NCBI RefSeq assembly: GCF_020080045.1
Contig: NZ_CP083451.1
Coordinates: forward strand, 372,001 to 436,000
Length of the DNA: 64,000 bases
From: Comamonas odontotermitis
GTDB taxonomy: Bacteria > Pseudomonadota > Gammaproteobacteria > Burkholderiales > Burkholderiaceae_C
Direction of reading: 5' to 3'
Shown here: piece after piece, positions 44,324-54,708 of the stretch
How positions within the stretch are numbered: position 1 is the stretch's first letter
Layout of the letters: each line of letters starts with the position of its first letter
The notes under the pieces: generated by a model
The model's database searches: none
Seen by the model: only the letters and a program-made list of their open reading frames with translations
Told to the model about the DNA's origin: nothing
Translations under genes and position numbers: made by a program

Positions 44324-45778
44324 TTAAGCCAACTTCGCCTTCAACAACTCATTGACCTGCCCCGGGTTCGCCTTCCCCTTGGAGGCCTTCATCACCTGGC
44401 CCACCAGGGCGTTGAATGCCTTGTCCTTGCCGGCCTTGTATTGCTCCACGTTGGCCGGGTTGGCGGCGATCACCTCGTCGATGATGGCTTCGAGGGCGCC
44501 GGTGTCGTTCGATTGCTTGAGGTCCTTGGCGTCGATGATGGCGTCGACATCCTTGCCTTCGCCGGTCCACAGCGCCTCGAACACCTGCTTGGCAGAGTTG
44601 TTGCTGATGACGTTGCCGTGGATGCGTGCGATGAGTGTGCCCAATTGCTCGGCGCTGACCTTGACCTGGTCCATGCCGATCTCTTCCATGTTCAGGCGGC
44701 GCGAGATTTCGCCCATGACCCAGTTGCTGGCCAGCTTGGGCTGGCCGCTTTGCCTGGCGGCAGCTTCAAAGTAGTCGGCCATGGCCTGGCTTTGGGTCAG
44801 GGTGGTGGCGTCGTACTCGGGCAGGCCGTAATCGGCCACAAAGCGGTCGGCGCGCTGGCGAGGCAGCTCGGGCATGTCGGCCTTCACGGCCTGTACCCAG
44901 CTGTCTGCAATGACGAGCGGCGGCAGGTCGGGGTCGGGGAAGTAGCGGTAGTCGGCCGCGTCTTCCTTGGTGCGCATGGCGCGGGTTTCGCCCGTGTCGG
45001 GGTTGAAGAGCACGGTGGCCTGCTGGATGGCGCGACCGTCTTCGATTTCTTCGATCTGCCAGCGGATTTCGTAATCGATGGCGATCTGCATGTTGCGGAA
45101 CGAGTTCAGGTTCTTGATCTCGCGGCGCGTGCCCAGCGGCGCCCCGGGCTTGCGCACGGAGACGTTGGCGTCGCAGCGGAAGCTGCCTTCCTGCATGTTG
45201 CCGTCGCAGATGCCGATCCAGGTGACGATCTTGTGCAGTTCCTTGGCGTAGGCCACGGCTTCTTCGGTGCTGCGGATGTCGGGCTCGGTCACGATTTCCA
45301 GCAGCGGCGTGCCAGCGCGGTTGAGGTCGATGCCCGACTGGCCGATGAATTCGTCGTGCACGGATTTGCCGGCGTCTTCTTCGAGGTGGGCGCGCACCAG
45401 GCGCACGGTCTTCTTGGTGTCGCCAACGAAGAAGCTCACTTCACCGCCTTGCACCACCGGAATCTCGAATTGCGAGATCTGGTAGCCCTTGGGCAGGTCG
45501 GGGTAGAAGTAGTTCTTGCGGGCAAAGATGCTGAGTGGCGCAATGTGGGAGCCCAGTGCCAGTCCTAATTTGATAGCGCACTCGACGGCCTTCTTGTTCA
45601 TCACCGGCAGGGTACCGGGCAGGGCCAGGTCCACGGCGCAGGCCTGGGTGTTGGGCTCGGCGCCGAAGGCGGTGCTGGCGCGGCTGAAGATTTTGCTGTT
45701 GGCAGCGAGCTGGGTGTGGGTTTCAAAGCCAATCACCACTTCGTAGCCGTTGATGAGCTTGACGGTTGTTTCGGTCAT
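44324..45778 (-). CDS. gatB: Asp-tRNA(Asn)/Glu-tRNA(Gln) amidotransferase subunit B
   Basis: A 484-residue GatB with the signature [20 protein letters not shown], the kinase-like core [18 protein letters not shown] and a C-terminal YqeY-like tail. With GatA and GatC it converts misacylated Glu-tRNA(Gln) or Asp-tRNA(Asn). Betaproteobacteria need it for Asn-tRNA and often Gln-tRNA formation. It lies 20 bases behind gatA. A match to the dispersed repeat core (45569–45577) is inside the coding sequence, but encodes conserved residues. Confidence 0.95.
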   Translation of the reverse strand: MTETTVKLINGYEVVIGFETHTQLAANSKIFSRASTAFGAEPNTQACAVDLALPGTLPVMNKKAVECAIKLGLALGSHIAPLSIFARKNYFYPDLPKGYQISQFEIPVVQGGEVSFFVGDTKKTVRLVRAHLEEDAGKSVHDEFIGQSGIDLNRAGTPLLEIVTEPDIRSTEEAVAYAKELHKIVTWIGICDGNMQEGSFRCDANVSVRKPGAPLGTRREIKNLNSFRNMQIAIDYEIRWQIEEIEDGRAIQQATVLFNPDTGETRAMRTKEDAADYRYFPDPDLPPLVIADSWVQAVKADMPELPRQRADRFVADYGLPEYDATTLTQSQAMADYFEAAARQSGQPKLASNWVMGEISRRLNMEEIGMDQVKVSAEQLGTLIARIHGNVISNNSAKQVFEALWTGEGKDVDAIIDAKDLKQSNDTGALEAIIDEVIAANPANVEQYKAGKDKAFNALVGQVMKASKGKANPGQVNELLKAKLA

Positions 45779-45798
45779 GTTCTGTGTTCCTCCCCGCG

Positions 45799-47274
45799 TT
45801 ATTTCGCAAGGCCAGTGGGCTGGCGCAGGTGGTGGTCGGTGGCTTGTTGCAGCTGGTGCGCGGCGTTGAGGAGCTTGGCCTCGCCATAGTAGTTGCCGAT
45901 GAGCTGCAGGCCTACGGGCATGCCGCCTTCGCCAAACCCGGCGGGCACCGAGAGGCCCGGCAGGCCGGCGAGCGATGCGGGCAGGGTATAGATGTCGGCC
46001 AGGTAGTTGGCGAGCGGGTCGCTCTTGCCGCCCAGGGCCCAGGCCACGGTGGGTGCGGCAGGCCCGGCGATCAGATCGCAGTCCTTGAAGGCGGCCTGGA
46101 AGTCGTCCGCGATCATGCGGCGGATTTTTTGCGCCTGCAGGTAGTAGGCGTCGTAGTAGCCGTGCGAGAGCACGTAGGCGCCGGTCATGATGCGGCGCTT
46201 GACTTCGTCGCCAAAGCCTTCGGCGCGGGTCTTCTTGTACATGTCGACCAGGTCGGTGTAGTCCTTGGCGCGGTGGCCGAACTTCACGCCGTCAAAGCGG
46301 CTGAGGTTGGACGAGGCTTCGGCCGGGGCGATGATGTAGTACACGGGGATGGAGAGTTCGGTGCGCGGCAGGCTGATGGGCACGAGCCTGGCGCCGAGCT
46401 TTTCGTATTCCTTGAGGGCGCCGTCCACGGCAGCGCGCACGTCGTCCGACAGGCCATCGCCGAAGAATTCGGCCGGAATACCGATGCGCAGGCCGTCCAG
46501 CTTGTCGCCCAGGCTGCGGGTGAAGTCTTCTGCAGGGCGGTCCAGGCTGGTGGAGTCGCGGTCGAGGTCGGGGCCGCACATCTCGCTCAGCAGGATGGCG
46601 CAGTCTTCGGCGGTGCGGGCCATGGGGCCGGCCTGGTCGAGGCTCGACGCAAAGGCGATCATGCCGTAGCGGCTGGCGCGGCCATAGGTGGGCTTGATGC
46701 CGGTGATGCCGCAGAACGACGCGGGCTGACGGATGGAGCCGCCGGTATCGGTGCCGGTGGCAGCCGGGGCCAGGCGCGCAGCCACAGCGGCGGCCGAGCC
46801 GCCCGACGAGCCGCCGGGCACGCGGGACACATCCCAGGGGTTGCTCACCTTGCCGATGGCGGAGTTTTCGTTGGCTGAGCCCATGGCGAACTCGTCCATG
46901 TTCAGCTTGCCCAGTGTGACGGCGCCTGCGCCCGCCAGCCGGGCGACCATGGTGGCATCAAACGGCGACTGGTAGCCGGTGAGTATCTTGCTGCCCGCCG
47001 TGGTGGGGAAGTCCTTGGTGACGAACAGGTCCTTGTGGCCAATGGGCACGCCAGCCAGCTTGCCCGAGGTGCCTGCGGCAATCGCGGCATCGGCGGCCCG
47101 GGCCTGGGCCAGGGTCACTTCTTCGTTGATATGGACAAAGGCGCCCAGGCTCTCGTGGGCCTTGGCGCGGTCCAGAAAGTGCTGGGCGGCCTCGACGGAG
47201 GACACTTCGCGGCTTTTGAGCTTGGCGGCCAGCTGGGCCACGCTCAGGTCGTGCAATTGGGTAGGAGTGCTCAT
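45799..47274 (-). CDS. gatA: Asp-tRNA(Asn)/Glu-tRNA(Gln) amidotransferase subunit A
   Basis: A 491-residue amidase-signature protein that releases ammonia from glutamine for the GatB active site. The Ser-cisSer-Lys triad regions are intact: [10 protein letters not shown] (Lys), [10 protein letters not shown] and [16 protein letters not shown] (Ser residues). It lies between gatC, 155 bases upstream, and gatB on the minus strand. Confidence 0.95.
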   Translation of the reverse strand: MSTPTQLHDLSVAQLAAKLKSREVSSVEAAQHFLDRAKAHESLGAFVHINEEVTLAQARAADAAIAAGTSGKLAGVPIGHKDLFVTKDFPTTAGSKILTGYQSPFDATMVARLAGAGAVTLGKLNMDEFAMGSANENSAIGKVSNPWDVSRVPGGSSGGSAAAVAARLAPAATGTDTGGSIRQPASFCGITGIKPTYGRASRYGMIAFASSLDQAGPMARTAEDCAILLSEMCGPDLDRDSTSLDRPAEDFTRSLGDKLDGLRIGIPAEFFGDGLSDDVRAAVDGALKEYEKLGARLVPISLPRTELSIPVYYIIAPAEASSNLSRFDGVKFGHRAKDYTDLVDMYKKTRAEGFGDEVKRRIMTGAYVLSHGYYDAYYLQAQKIRRMIADDFQAAFKDCDLIAGPAAPTVAWALGGKSDPLANYLADIYTLPASLAGLPGLSVPAGFGEGGMPVGLQLIGNYYGEAKLLNAAHQLQQATDHHLRQPTGLAK

Positions 47275-47348
47275 GCAAATCTCGCGTTCAGAGCGATCTC
47301 TCGATCTTGGTGAAAAGACGGGGCGCTGCCAGAGTGGTGATGGTTATA

Positions 47349-47368
47349 TTGCTATATTTATGATAGCT
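47349..47368 (+). repeat. Dispersed short repeat, full copy between gatC and gatA
   Basis: TTGCTATATTTATGATAGCT matches the copy at 52682–52701 (opposite orientation) at 17 of 20 positions and keeps the GCTAT/ATAGC dyad. It sits in the unusually long gatC–gatA spacer. Confidence 0.65.
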
Positions 47369-47429
47369 ATTGCCGCTCACCAGGTGGGCGCTGAGGCCTC
47401 AAAAGGCCGAAACCTGAAAATGCTGTGAA

Positions 47430-47729
47430 TTACTCGATGACCCTGGGCACCAGGAAGTAGCCCTTTTCCACGGCCGGAGCGCTCTTCTGGTTGGCCTCGC
47501 GGTTGTCGGGCTCGCTCACCACGTCCTCACGCAGTCGCAGCGTGATTTCCTCGATGGCCGCCACAGGGTGCGACAGTGGCGTGACGCCGGTGGTATCCAC
47601 AGCCTGCATCTTCTCCACAATGCCAAAAAAGTTATTCATCTGCGAGAGCATGCGCTCACTCTCGGAGTCTGATAATTCGAGCCGCGCCAGGTTGGCGATG
47701 CGGGCAATGTCATCTTTTGTCAGTGCCAT
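47430..47729 (-). CDS. gatC: Asp-tRNA(Asn)/Glu-tRNA(Gln) amidotransferase subunit C
   Basis: The 99-residue small subunit that wraps around GatA. The sequence [21 protein letters not shown] and the C-terminal [13 protein letters not shown] are characteristic. It is the first gene of gatC-gatA-gatB and is divergent from mreB across 212 bases. The gap to gatA contains a dispersed repeat. Confidence 0.94.
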   Translation of the reverse strand: MALTKDDIARIANLARLELSDSESERMLSQMNNFFGIVEKMQAVDTTGVTPLSHPVAAIEEITLRLREDVVSEPDNREANQKSAPAVEKGYFLVPRVIE

Positions 47730-47779
47730 AGATCTTTGTATGTAAACCAGTCGTAAAAAAACGGCGCTGGAAAGCGTTG

Positions 47780-47800
47780 CCCTGTAAGTTATTCACAGGG
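47780..47800. promoter_or_regulatory. Dyad with DnaA-box-like sequence upstream of mreB
   Basis: CCCTGT and ACAGGG (47780–47785, 47795–47800) enclose TTATTCACA at 47789–47797, which fits the relaxed DnaA-box consensus TTWTNCACA. It lies in the gatC–mreB promoter region. A single box is weak evidence, so this is only a pointer. Confidence 0.3.
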
Positions 47801-47893
47801 GATGCGGTATTATCCCGTCTTTGACGCAATATCACTGCAACGTCGGTCATTGCGCATCAAAACCCCATCAGTCATCTCACCACACCCCAATGA

Positions 47894-48988
<1,095 letters not shown>

Positions 48989-49098
48989 CAGTGCCCCATG
49001 CTTGCCCACCGTGCATGGCCGCTTCCCGCCTGGGGAACGATCAGTGCCGGGAGGCAGCCCGGCGGCGATAAATACGTCCACATACCGGTTTGCGTAAT

Positions 49099-49151
49099 AA
49101 TGGCGAGCGCCAGCTACTATGTTTAGCATAGCAAGCTGCATGCTCGCCATT
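49099..49151 (+). promoter_or_regulatory. Nested RNA hairpin between mreB and mreC
   Basis: Three nested perfect stems form one long hairpin: AATGGCGAGC/GCTCGCCATT, CAGCT/AGCTG and CTATG/CATAG around the loop TTTAG. No U-run follows directly, so it looks more like an attenuator, processing or stability element than a simple terminator. It lies 44 bases before mreC. Confidence 0.65.
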
Positions 49152-49194
49152 GGCGTCTGGGCCGATGGCGGGCGCTTTTTGATCCGGTTTCAGC

Positions 49195-50136
49195 ATGTCC
49201 AGCAACTCCTTCGATAGCGGCGTACCGACGTTCCGCCCACAAGGCCCCAGCCCCAATGTGCGCCTGGCCTTGTGCGTGGCGCTGGCCGTTTTCCTGATGG
49301 TGGCGGACGTGCGCTTCAAGCTGACCGAGCCGCTGCGCAAGGCGGTGGCCACGGTGCTCTACCCGCTGCAGTGGGTGATGCTGCAACCGGTGCAACTGGT
49401 GCACCAGGGCGCCACCTACTTTGAAGACCTGCACACCGCACAGACAACGGCTGCCGACGCCGAGAAGAAATCGGTGCAGATGGCCCAGCGCGCCACCCTG
49501 GTGGAGACGCTGGACCATGAAAACCAGCGCCTGCGCCAACTGCTGAACCTGTTGCCGCGCCTGAGCACCAAGGGTACGGCTGCGCAGGTGGTGTATGAAA
49601 CCGCCGATGCCTATACCCGCCGTGTGGTGATCGACAAGGGCGAGCTGGCCAACATCCAGCGCGGCTCGCCGGTGATGGACGAGATGGGTGTGCTGGGCCA
49701 GGTGACGCGGGTGTTTCCGATGTCGGCGGAAGTGACCCTGCTGACCGACCGCGACCAGGCGATCCCCGTGCTCAATCCGCGCACCGGCGCGCGCGCCGTG
49801 GCCTATGGCGATCCGACCACGGCCTACGGCGGCGGCATCGAGCTGCGCTTCATGCCGAGCAATGCCGATATCCAGGAAGGCGACCTGCTCACCACCAGTG
49901 GCGTGGACGGCGTATACCCGCCGGGCCTGCCGATTGCGCGCATCATCAAGATCGAGCGCCGTGCCGATTCGCCGTTCTCTCGCGTGTACTGCGAGCCGCT
50001 GGCGCAGATGTACGGCACGCAGTTCGTGATGGTGATCGACCCGCTGCCCGAAGACGCACTGCCGCCGCGCCCCACGCCAGATGTGAAGAAGCAGGAAGGC
50101 CCGTCCTCCACCCCCCGAAAGGGCAAGCGCGGATGA
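49195..50136 (+). CDS. mreC: Rod shape-determining protein MreC
   Basis: The 313-residue protein has an N-terminal membrane helix (LALCVAVFLMVADVRF), a coiled coil at about 75–115 and two beta-barrel domains (VVIDKGELANIQRGSPVMDEMGVLGQV). It scaffolds the elongasome in the periplasm and activates PBP2. The C-terminus has a basic Pro/Ser tail. mreD follows after 34 bases. Confidence 0.93.
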   Translation: MSSNSFDSGVPTFRPQGPSPNVRLALCVALAVFLMVADVRFKLTEPLRKAVATVLYPLQWVMLQPVQLVHQGATYFEDLHTAQTTAADAEKKSVQMAQRATLVETLDHENQRLRQLLNLLPRLSTKGTAAQVVYETADAYTRRVVIDKGELANIQRGSPVMDEMGVLGQVTRVFPMSAEVTLLTDRDQAIPVLNPRTGARAVAYGDPTTAYGGGIELRFMPSNADIQEGDLLTTSGVDGVYPPGLPIARIIKIERRADSPFSRVYCEPLAQMYGTQFVMVIDPLPEDALPPRPTPDVKKQEGPSSTPRKGKRG

Positions 50137-50170
50137 AGCGCCATCACCACCACCAGCCAGGAGCGCCACG

Positions 50171-50689
50171 ATGATCATGCCGCGTGGGCAGCCGCTGCTG
50201 CTTCCTGTCAACCCCTGGTTCATTGCGCTTTCCATTCTGCTGGCGCTGATGATCAACCTGCTGCCGCTGGGCCGCGGCATATGGATGCCCGATGTGCTGC
50301 TGCTGGTACTGGTGTTTTGGGGCGTGCACGAGCCGCGCAAGGTGGGCATGGCCTGGGCGTTTGTATTGGGTCTGTGCATGGACGTGCACCAGTCGTCGCT
50401 GCTGGGCCAGCATGCGCTGATCTATTCGGCCGTGATGTATGGCGTGGCCATGCTGCGCCGGCGTATTACCTGGCTGAGCGTGCTGGCGCAGGCGGTGCAG
50501 GTGCTGCCCCTTTTCATGGCGGCCGATGTGGTGCAGATGCTGATGCGCATGCTGCTGCGTGGCGGTTTTCCGGGGTGGGGCTTCATCACGCCGGGCCTGT
50601 GGTGTGTGCTGTTGTGGCCGGTGGTGAGCTGGCTGCTGCTGCTGCCCCAGCGCCAGCCGCCCAGCGATGACGAAAACCGACCGCTCTAG
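50171..50689 (+). CDS. mreD: Rod shape-determining protein MreD
   Basis: The 172-residue inner-membrane protein has five to six helices and the family segment LALMINLLPLGRGIWMPDVLLLVLVFW. It works with MreC in the elongasome. It lies between mreC and the PBP2 gene with short spacers, so the three are cotranscribed. Confidence 0.9.
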   Translation: MIMPRGQPLLLPVNPWFIALSILLALMINLLPLGRGIWMPDVLLLVLVFWGVHEPRKVGMAWAFVLGLCMDVHQSSLLGQHALIYSAVMYGVAMLRRRITWLSVLAQAVQVLPLFMAADVVQMLMRMLLRGGFPGWGFITPGLWCVLLWPVVSWLLLLPQRQPPSDDENRPL

Positions 50690-50714
50690 TGCCGTATAGC
50701 GCAGCCCTTGCCCG

Positions 50715-52667
50715 ATGACCGAAATCCACAATTCCGAACGCGACCTCAGCCAGTTCAAGCTGCGGGTGGTGGTGATCGGCCTGGTGGTGCTGCTGTGCTT
50801 TTCGCTCCTCGTCACGCGCCTGTATGTGCTGCAGGTGGAGCGCCACGATGACCTGCTGGCCCAGGCCGAGAGCAACCGCACGGCGGTGGTGCCCATCGTG
50901 CCCAACCGGGGGCAGATCTACGACCGCAATGGCGTGCTGCTGGCCACCAACTACTCGGCCTACACGCTGGAGATCACGCCCTACAAGGTGGCAGACATCG
51001 ACGAAACCATCGATGCGCTGTCCGAGATCATCGACATCACGCCGCGCGACCGGCGCCGCTTCAAGCGCCTGCGCGAGGACTCGCGCAACTTCGATTCGCT
51101 GCCGATCCGCTCACGCCTGACAGACCAGGAGGTGGCCAAGTTCACCGCCCAGCGCTACCGCTTCCCGGGCGTGGATGTGAAGGCGCGCCTGTTCCGCAAC
51201 TACCCGATGGGCGAGGTGGGTGCGCACATCATTGGCTACATCGGCCGCATCAACCAGCGCGAGAAGGAGCGCATCGACGATTCGGAAGATGCTGCCAACT
51301 ACCGCGGCACCGAATACATCGGCAAGACCGGCGTCGAAGCCAGCTACGAGAAGGAATTGCACGGCCAGACCGGCGTGGAGCGCATGGAGACATCGGCTGG
51401 CGGCCACGCCGTGCGCAAGCTCGGCAGCGCGCCGGCCACGCCTGGCGAGAGCGTGGTGCTGTCCATCGATATCAAGCTGCAGAAGATGGTGGAAGACCTG
51501 TATGGCGAGCGCCGAGGCGTGGCGATTGCCATCGACCCGCGCTCGGGCGAACTGCTGACCATGGTGAGCAAGCCCACCTACGACCCGAATCTGTTCGTGG
51601 AAGGCATCGACCAGGAAAGCTGGAAGGCGCTGAACGAGTCCATTGACCGCCCGCTGCTCAACCGCGCACTGCGCGGCACCTACCCCACCGGCTCCACCTA
51701 CAAGCCCTTCATGGGGCTGGCCGGGCTGGAAACAGGCAGGCGCACGCCTTCCACCATTATCCAGGACGGCGGCAGCTGGACTTTTGGCGGCCATACCTTC
51801 CGCTCGGGCCATGCCCTGGGGCCGGTAGATCTGAACCGCGCCATCCAGCACTCCAGCAATGTGTACTTCTACACCCTGGCCAATGAAATGGGCGTGGATG
51901 CGATCCACGACTTCATGAAGCCGCTGGGATTTGGCCAGATCACCGGCATCGACCTGCCCGGCGAGGTGCGCGGCGTGCTGCCCAGCACGACCTGGAAGCG
52001 CGAAACCTACAAGCGCCCCGAGCAGAAGAAGTGGTTTGCCGGAGAAACCATTTCACTGGGCATCGGCCAGGGTTACAACAACTTCACCATCCTGCAACTG
52101 ACGCACGCGCTGGCCACCCTGGTCGACAACGGCAACAGCCGCGTGCCGCATGTGGGCCGAGCCCTGATCGACCCGGTGACCAATACCCGCCATCCGATTG
52201 AGCAACCCGAGTCGGTCAACCTGGGCTACAAGCAGAGCAATGTGGATGCCGTCAAGCGGGGCATGGTGTCGGTGGTTACGGGCGGTACGGGCCGGGGATC
52301 ATTTGGCAGCGCGCGCTACAGCGCTGGCGGCAAGACCGGTACGGCGCAGGCCATCACCATCGGCCAGAAAGAGAAATACAACGCAGCCAAGCTGGCCGAG
52401 CGCCAGCGCGACCATGCACTGTATGTGGCATTTGCCCCGGCGGACAACCCCAAGATTGCCGTGGGCGTGATCGTCGAGAACGCAGGTTTTGGTGCGGGCA
52501 GTGCAGCGCCCATTGCCCGCCGGATCATCGATTACTGGCTGCTGGGCGATTACCCCAGTGATGCCGACATGGCCGCCATGCAGCGCGGGCAGGCCACGGC
52601 ACCGATTGGCACGCCGCGTCGCGTGGAAGAAGTGAGCATTCAGCCACAGGCCGAAACACTACGCTGA
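50715..52667 (+). CDS. mrdA: Penicillin-binding protein 2
   Basis: The 650-residue class B transpeptidase has an N-terminal membrane helix, a pedestal domain and a transpeptidase domain with the three active-site motifs: S-T-Y-K (in PTGSTYKPF, near residue 330), S-S-N (IQHSSNVYFY) and K-T-G (GGKTGTAQA). It cross-links peptidoglycan during elongation. It ends the mre cluster; the usual partner rodA does not follow. Confidence 0.95.
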   Translation: MTEIHNSERDLSQFKLRVVVIGLVVLLCFSLLVTRLYVLQVERHDDLLAQAESNRTAVVPIVPNRGQIYDRNGVLLATNYSAYTLEITPYKVADIDETIDALSEIIDITPRDRRRFKRLREDSRNFDSLPIRSRLTDQEVAKFTAQRYRFPGVDVKARLFRNYPMGEVGAHIIGYIGRINQREKERIDDSEDAANYRGTEYIGKTGVEASYEKELHGQTGVERMETSAGGHAVRKLGSAPATPGESVVLSIDIKLQKMVEDLYGERRGVAIAIDPRSGELLTMVSKPTYDPNLFVEGIDQESWKALNESIDRPLLNRALRGTYPTGSTYKPFMGLAGLETGRRTPSTIIQDGGSWTFGGHTFRSGHALGPVDLNRAIQHSSNVYFYTLANEMGVDAIHDFMKPLGFGQITGIDLPGEVRGVLPSTTWKRETYKRPEQKKWFAGETISLGIGQGYNNFTILQLTHALATLVDNGNSRVPHVGRALIDPVTNTRHPIEQPESVNLGYKQSNVDAVKRGMVSVVTGGTGRGSFGSARYSAGGKTGTAQAITIGQKEKYNAAKLAERQRDHALYVAFAPADNPKIAVGVIVENAGFGAGSAAPIARRIIDYWLLGDYPSDADMAAMQRGQATAPIGTPRRVEEVSIQPQAETLR

Positions 52668-52681
52668 AGCAGCGTACTGTT

Positions 52682-52701
52682 AGCTATCAAAACAATAGCA
52701 A
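52682..52701 (-). repeat. Dispersed short repeat, reference copy
   Basis: On the minus strand this reads TTGCTATTGTTTTGATAGCT, the copy closest to the consensus. It lies between the convergent mrdA and DUF3053 genes. Other full copies are at 41161–41180 and 47349–47368; a degenerate copy is at 4821–4845; core-only copies (TTTGATAGC or its complement, some with one change) are at 7091–7099, 17815–17823, 31368–31376, 33977–33985 and 40511–40519. Confidence 0.7.
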
Positions 52702-52761
52702 ATGGCGCACGCTGCTTGAGCGCCACCAGCCTTTTGGGCCAGATGGTTTTGCGCCCGCCCG

Positions 52762-53484
52762 TCAGCTGCGGTTGACGGCCTTGAGCAACGCGTCCTGCGC
52801 CGCATTGACGGCCTGGCCCTTGCTGTTCAGGTCATTGAGCAGGGCTTGCAGCTCTGCCTGCAGCTTGGGGTCGCTCACTTCCAGCATGGCGCCGGAGACC
52901 TTGATCTGGTCGCGGTGGGCGTCGAGATAAGCTACCACCTTGCCGACGCTGCCGAACATGGCATCGATGGCGGGGAACGTGTCTTTGAACGCATTGGCGG
53001 GTACAGTCACGGTCTTGGCGTAGGCCTTGTCGAACACGGCCTTGAGGTCTTCGGGCTGCTTCATGGCTGCGTGCGCAGCATCGGCCTTGGCCAGATTTTC
53101 GTCCAAGGCCTTGCGCAATTGCTGCACGCCTTCCTGCATGGTTTTGATGTCTTCGCGGCGCTTCATGATGTCGCCCACGGAGTGAAAGCTGCCTTTGCTC
53201 AGCAGCGCACGCGCAGGTTTGCTGACCGAGTCGTTGAGCGCTTCGTGGAAGGTCTGAATCACGGCGTACTGGCTGGCGTAATCGTCACCCAGCTGCTCTC
53301 TGTCTTCCTTGCCCAGGAGCGGAATCGTGGCGCCGGGGCGATCCAGAATGCGGGTCTGCAGGAAGCTGATGAAAGCGGCGCGCTGCTTGGGCTCCTGCGA
53401 GCATCCCGCCAGCAGGGCGGCTGCCAGCCAGACCAACGCCAGCAGGCGGAGCAGAGAGTTTCGGTGAGAGAGGGGTGGACGCAT
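52762..53484 (-). CDS. DUF3053-family lipoprotein
   Basis: The 240-residue protein has a lipoprotein signal with lipobox LLAGC (Cys28) and a mainly alpha-helical domain starting KQRAAFISFLQTRILDRPG, typical of the DUF3053 (YiaF-like) family. It should be anchored in a periplasm-facing membrane leaflet. The function of the family is unknown. It converges with mrdA across a dispersed repeat. Confidence 0.85.
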   Translation of the reverse strand: MRPPLSHRNSLLRLLALVWLAAALLAGCSQEPKQRAAFISFLQTRILDRPGATIPLLGKEDREQLGDDYASQYAVIQTFHEALNDSVSKPARALLSKGSFHSVGDIMKRREDIKTMQEGVQQLRKALDENLAKADAAHAAMKQPEDLKAVFDKAYAKTVTVPANAFKDTFPAIDAMFGSVGKVVAYLDAHRDQIKVSGAMLEVSDPKLQAELQALLNDLNSKGQAVNAAQDALLKAVNRS

Positions 53485-53567
53485 GGCCGCTCCGGTAGCT
53501 GCAATGCAGCCATCGTAACGGCACAGGCTGACAACAGGCCAACAATGCCGCTGCTGGTGCTACGCGC

Positions 53568-54326
53568 TCAGCGCACAAAGGCGTCGTAGCCGGTCTTCAG
53601 GATGAGGGCGCTGACAACCACAATGAACATGCCGCGCACGAAGCCAGAGCCTTTTTTCAGCGCCATCCAGGTGCCCAGCATGCTGCCCACCACATTGGCA
53701 ACGGCCAGCGGAATCGCAAAGTGCCACCAGACATGGCCCTTGGCGGTGAAGAGGATCAGCGCCGCGATATTGGTGGCCAGATTCAGGATCTTGGCACTGG
53801 CCGAGGCGTTCAGAAAGTCGTAGCCCAGCCAGCGTACGAACAGAAAGACGAAGAAACTGCCTGCGCCGGGGCCGAAGAACCCGTCATAAAAGCCGATGCA
53901 GACGCCGATTGCGCAGGCCACCCAGGCCTCGGCGCGGCCACTGTAGCGCGGCTCATGCGTCTGCCCCAACTGCTTTTTGTACAAGGTGTAGGCCAGCACG
54001 GCGACCAGAATCAGTGGCAGGGCCTTGCGCAGCATGCTCGGGTCGACCACGGTGACCGTCCACGCCCCGAGCAGCGACGCCGCAAAGCCGGCAAGTGCTG
54101 CGGGCGCGATGGCGGCCCAGCGCATGTCCACGCGCCGGCTGAACTGGCGCGCTGCAATCAAGGTGCCCCAGACGCTGGCACTCTTGTTGGTGCCCAGCAG
54201 GGTTGCCGGCGGTGCGGCCGGAAATGCGCCAAAGAGCGCAGGCACCAAAATGAGGCCACCGCCCCCCACCACTGCATCCACAAACCCCGCGAACATCGAC
54301 GCCAGGGTGACAAAAATCCATTCCAT
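53568..54326 (-). CDS. TauE/SafE-family (TSUP) permease
   Basis: A 252-residue inner-membrane protein with about seven to eight helices. The start LASMFAGFVDAVVGGGGLILVPAL and the repeat GVCIGFYDGFFGPGAGSFFVFLFVRWLGYDF are hallmarks of the sulfite exporter TauE/SafE family, which moves sulfonates, sulfite or related anions. The substrate here is not known. ATG 54326 gives the usual length. Confidence 0.88.
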   Translation of the reverse strand: MEWIFVTLASMFAGFVDAVVGGGGLILVPALFGAFPAAPPATLLGTNKSASVWGTLIAARQFSRRVDMRWAAIAPAALAGFAASLLGAWTVTVVDPSMLRKALPLILVAVLAYTLYKKQLGQTHEPRYSGRAEAWVACAIGVCIGFYDGFFGPGAGSFFVFLFVRWLGYDFLNASASAKILNLATNIAALILFTAKGHVWWHFAIPLAVANVVGSMLGTWMALKKGSGFVRGMFIVVVSALILKTGYDAFVR

Positions 54327-54424
54327 GGCCGGGATTGTCGCACTGCAACAGGGCAGCGCGCACCGGATCACAGCGGGTAAATGCGCTGCTGCATACAGAA
54401 CAGTGTTGCGGGGTGGAGACGCCG

Positions 54425-54556
54425 GGGGAAAAACAAAAAAGCGCCCGTAGGCGCTTTGGAAGGGGCATCTCTTTTTGTGATGCTTTATAAGATATTCGAG
54501 TTATCGAGATGTCTCCTCGGTCCTCTCGCAGAGCACTGTTTGAGTGCCTCGAGTGC
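54425..54556 (-). ncRNA. Candidate small RNA or processed 3' end
   Basis: A minus-strand TATAGT (54566–54561) about 110 bases before a strong terminator marks a possible short transcript. No open frame lies in it. The supposed −35 region is poor, so it could equally be the tail of the oxidoreductase mRNA. Confidence 0.25.
54431..54457 (-). terminator. Strong minus-strand terminator with UACG loop
   Basis: On the minus strand AAAGCGCC pairs with GGCGCTTT around a TACG loop closed by C–G (a UNCG-type tetraloop), followed by a T-rich tract. It insulates the TSUP permease gene from minus-strand transcription arriving from upstream. Confidence 0.8.
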
Positions 54557-54629
54557 CTCTACTATAGGGGATCGCACCGCCATGGTGCATCAGGATTTAC
54601 CCCCACTGGCGCCGCACGGATGTAAAGTC

Positions 54630-54657
54630 GGCCGCCGCCTTGTTTGGGGCGGCGGCC
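54630..54657 (-). terminator. GC-rich hairpin after the GMC oxidoreductase
   Basis: GGCCGCCGCC and GGCGGCGGCC form a perfect 10-base stem around an 8-base loop, about 50 bases after the oxidoreductase stop on the minus strand. It lacks a proper U-tract, so it may pause or protect the transcript rather than end it. Confidence 0.5.
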
Positions 54658-54708
54658 TGTCCTGCAGTGGTGCATGCGCAGGGGTGGGGGCACTCTCAGG
54701 CGGTTTGG

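Larger units (their letters stand above)
54327..54708. other. Intergenic region between TSUP permease and GMC oxidoreductase
   Basis: The 382-base gap holds two hairpins (54438–54457 and 54630–54657) and a tandem 9-base direct repeat GAGTGCCTC at 54542–54559. An AT-rich stretch lies near 54485–54510. No protein-coding frame is credible. A small RNA may be made on the minus strand (see that entry). Confidence 0.45.

Noticed and set aside
45569..45577. Copy of the dispersed repeat core inside gatB.
   Set aside because: The bases encode conserved GatB residues (AIKLGLAL), so the match is probably chance rather than an insertion.
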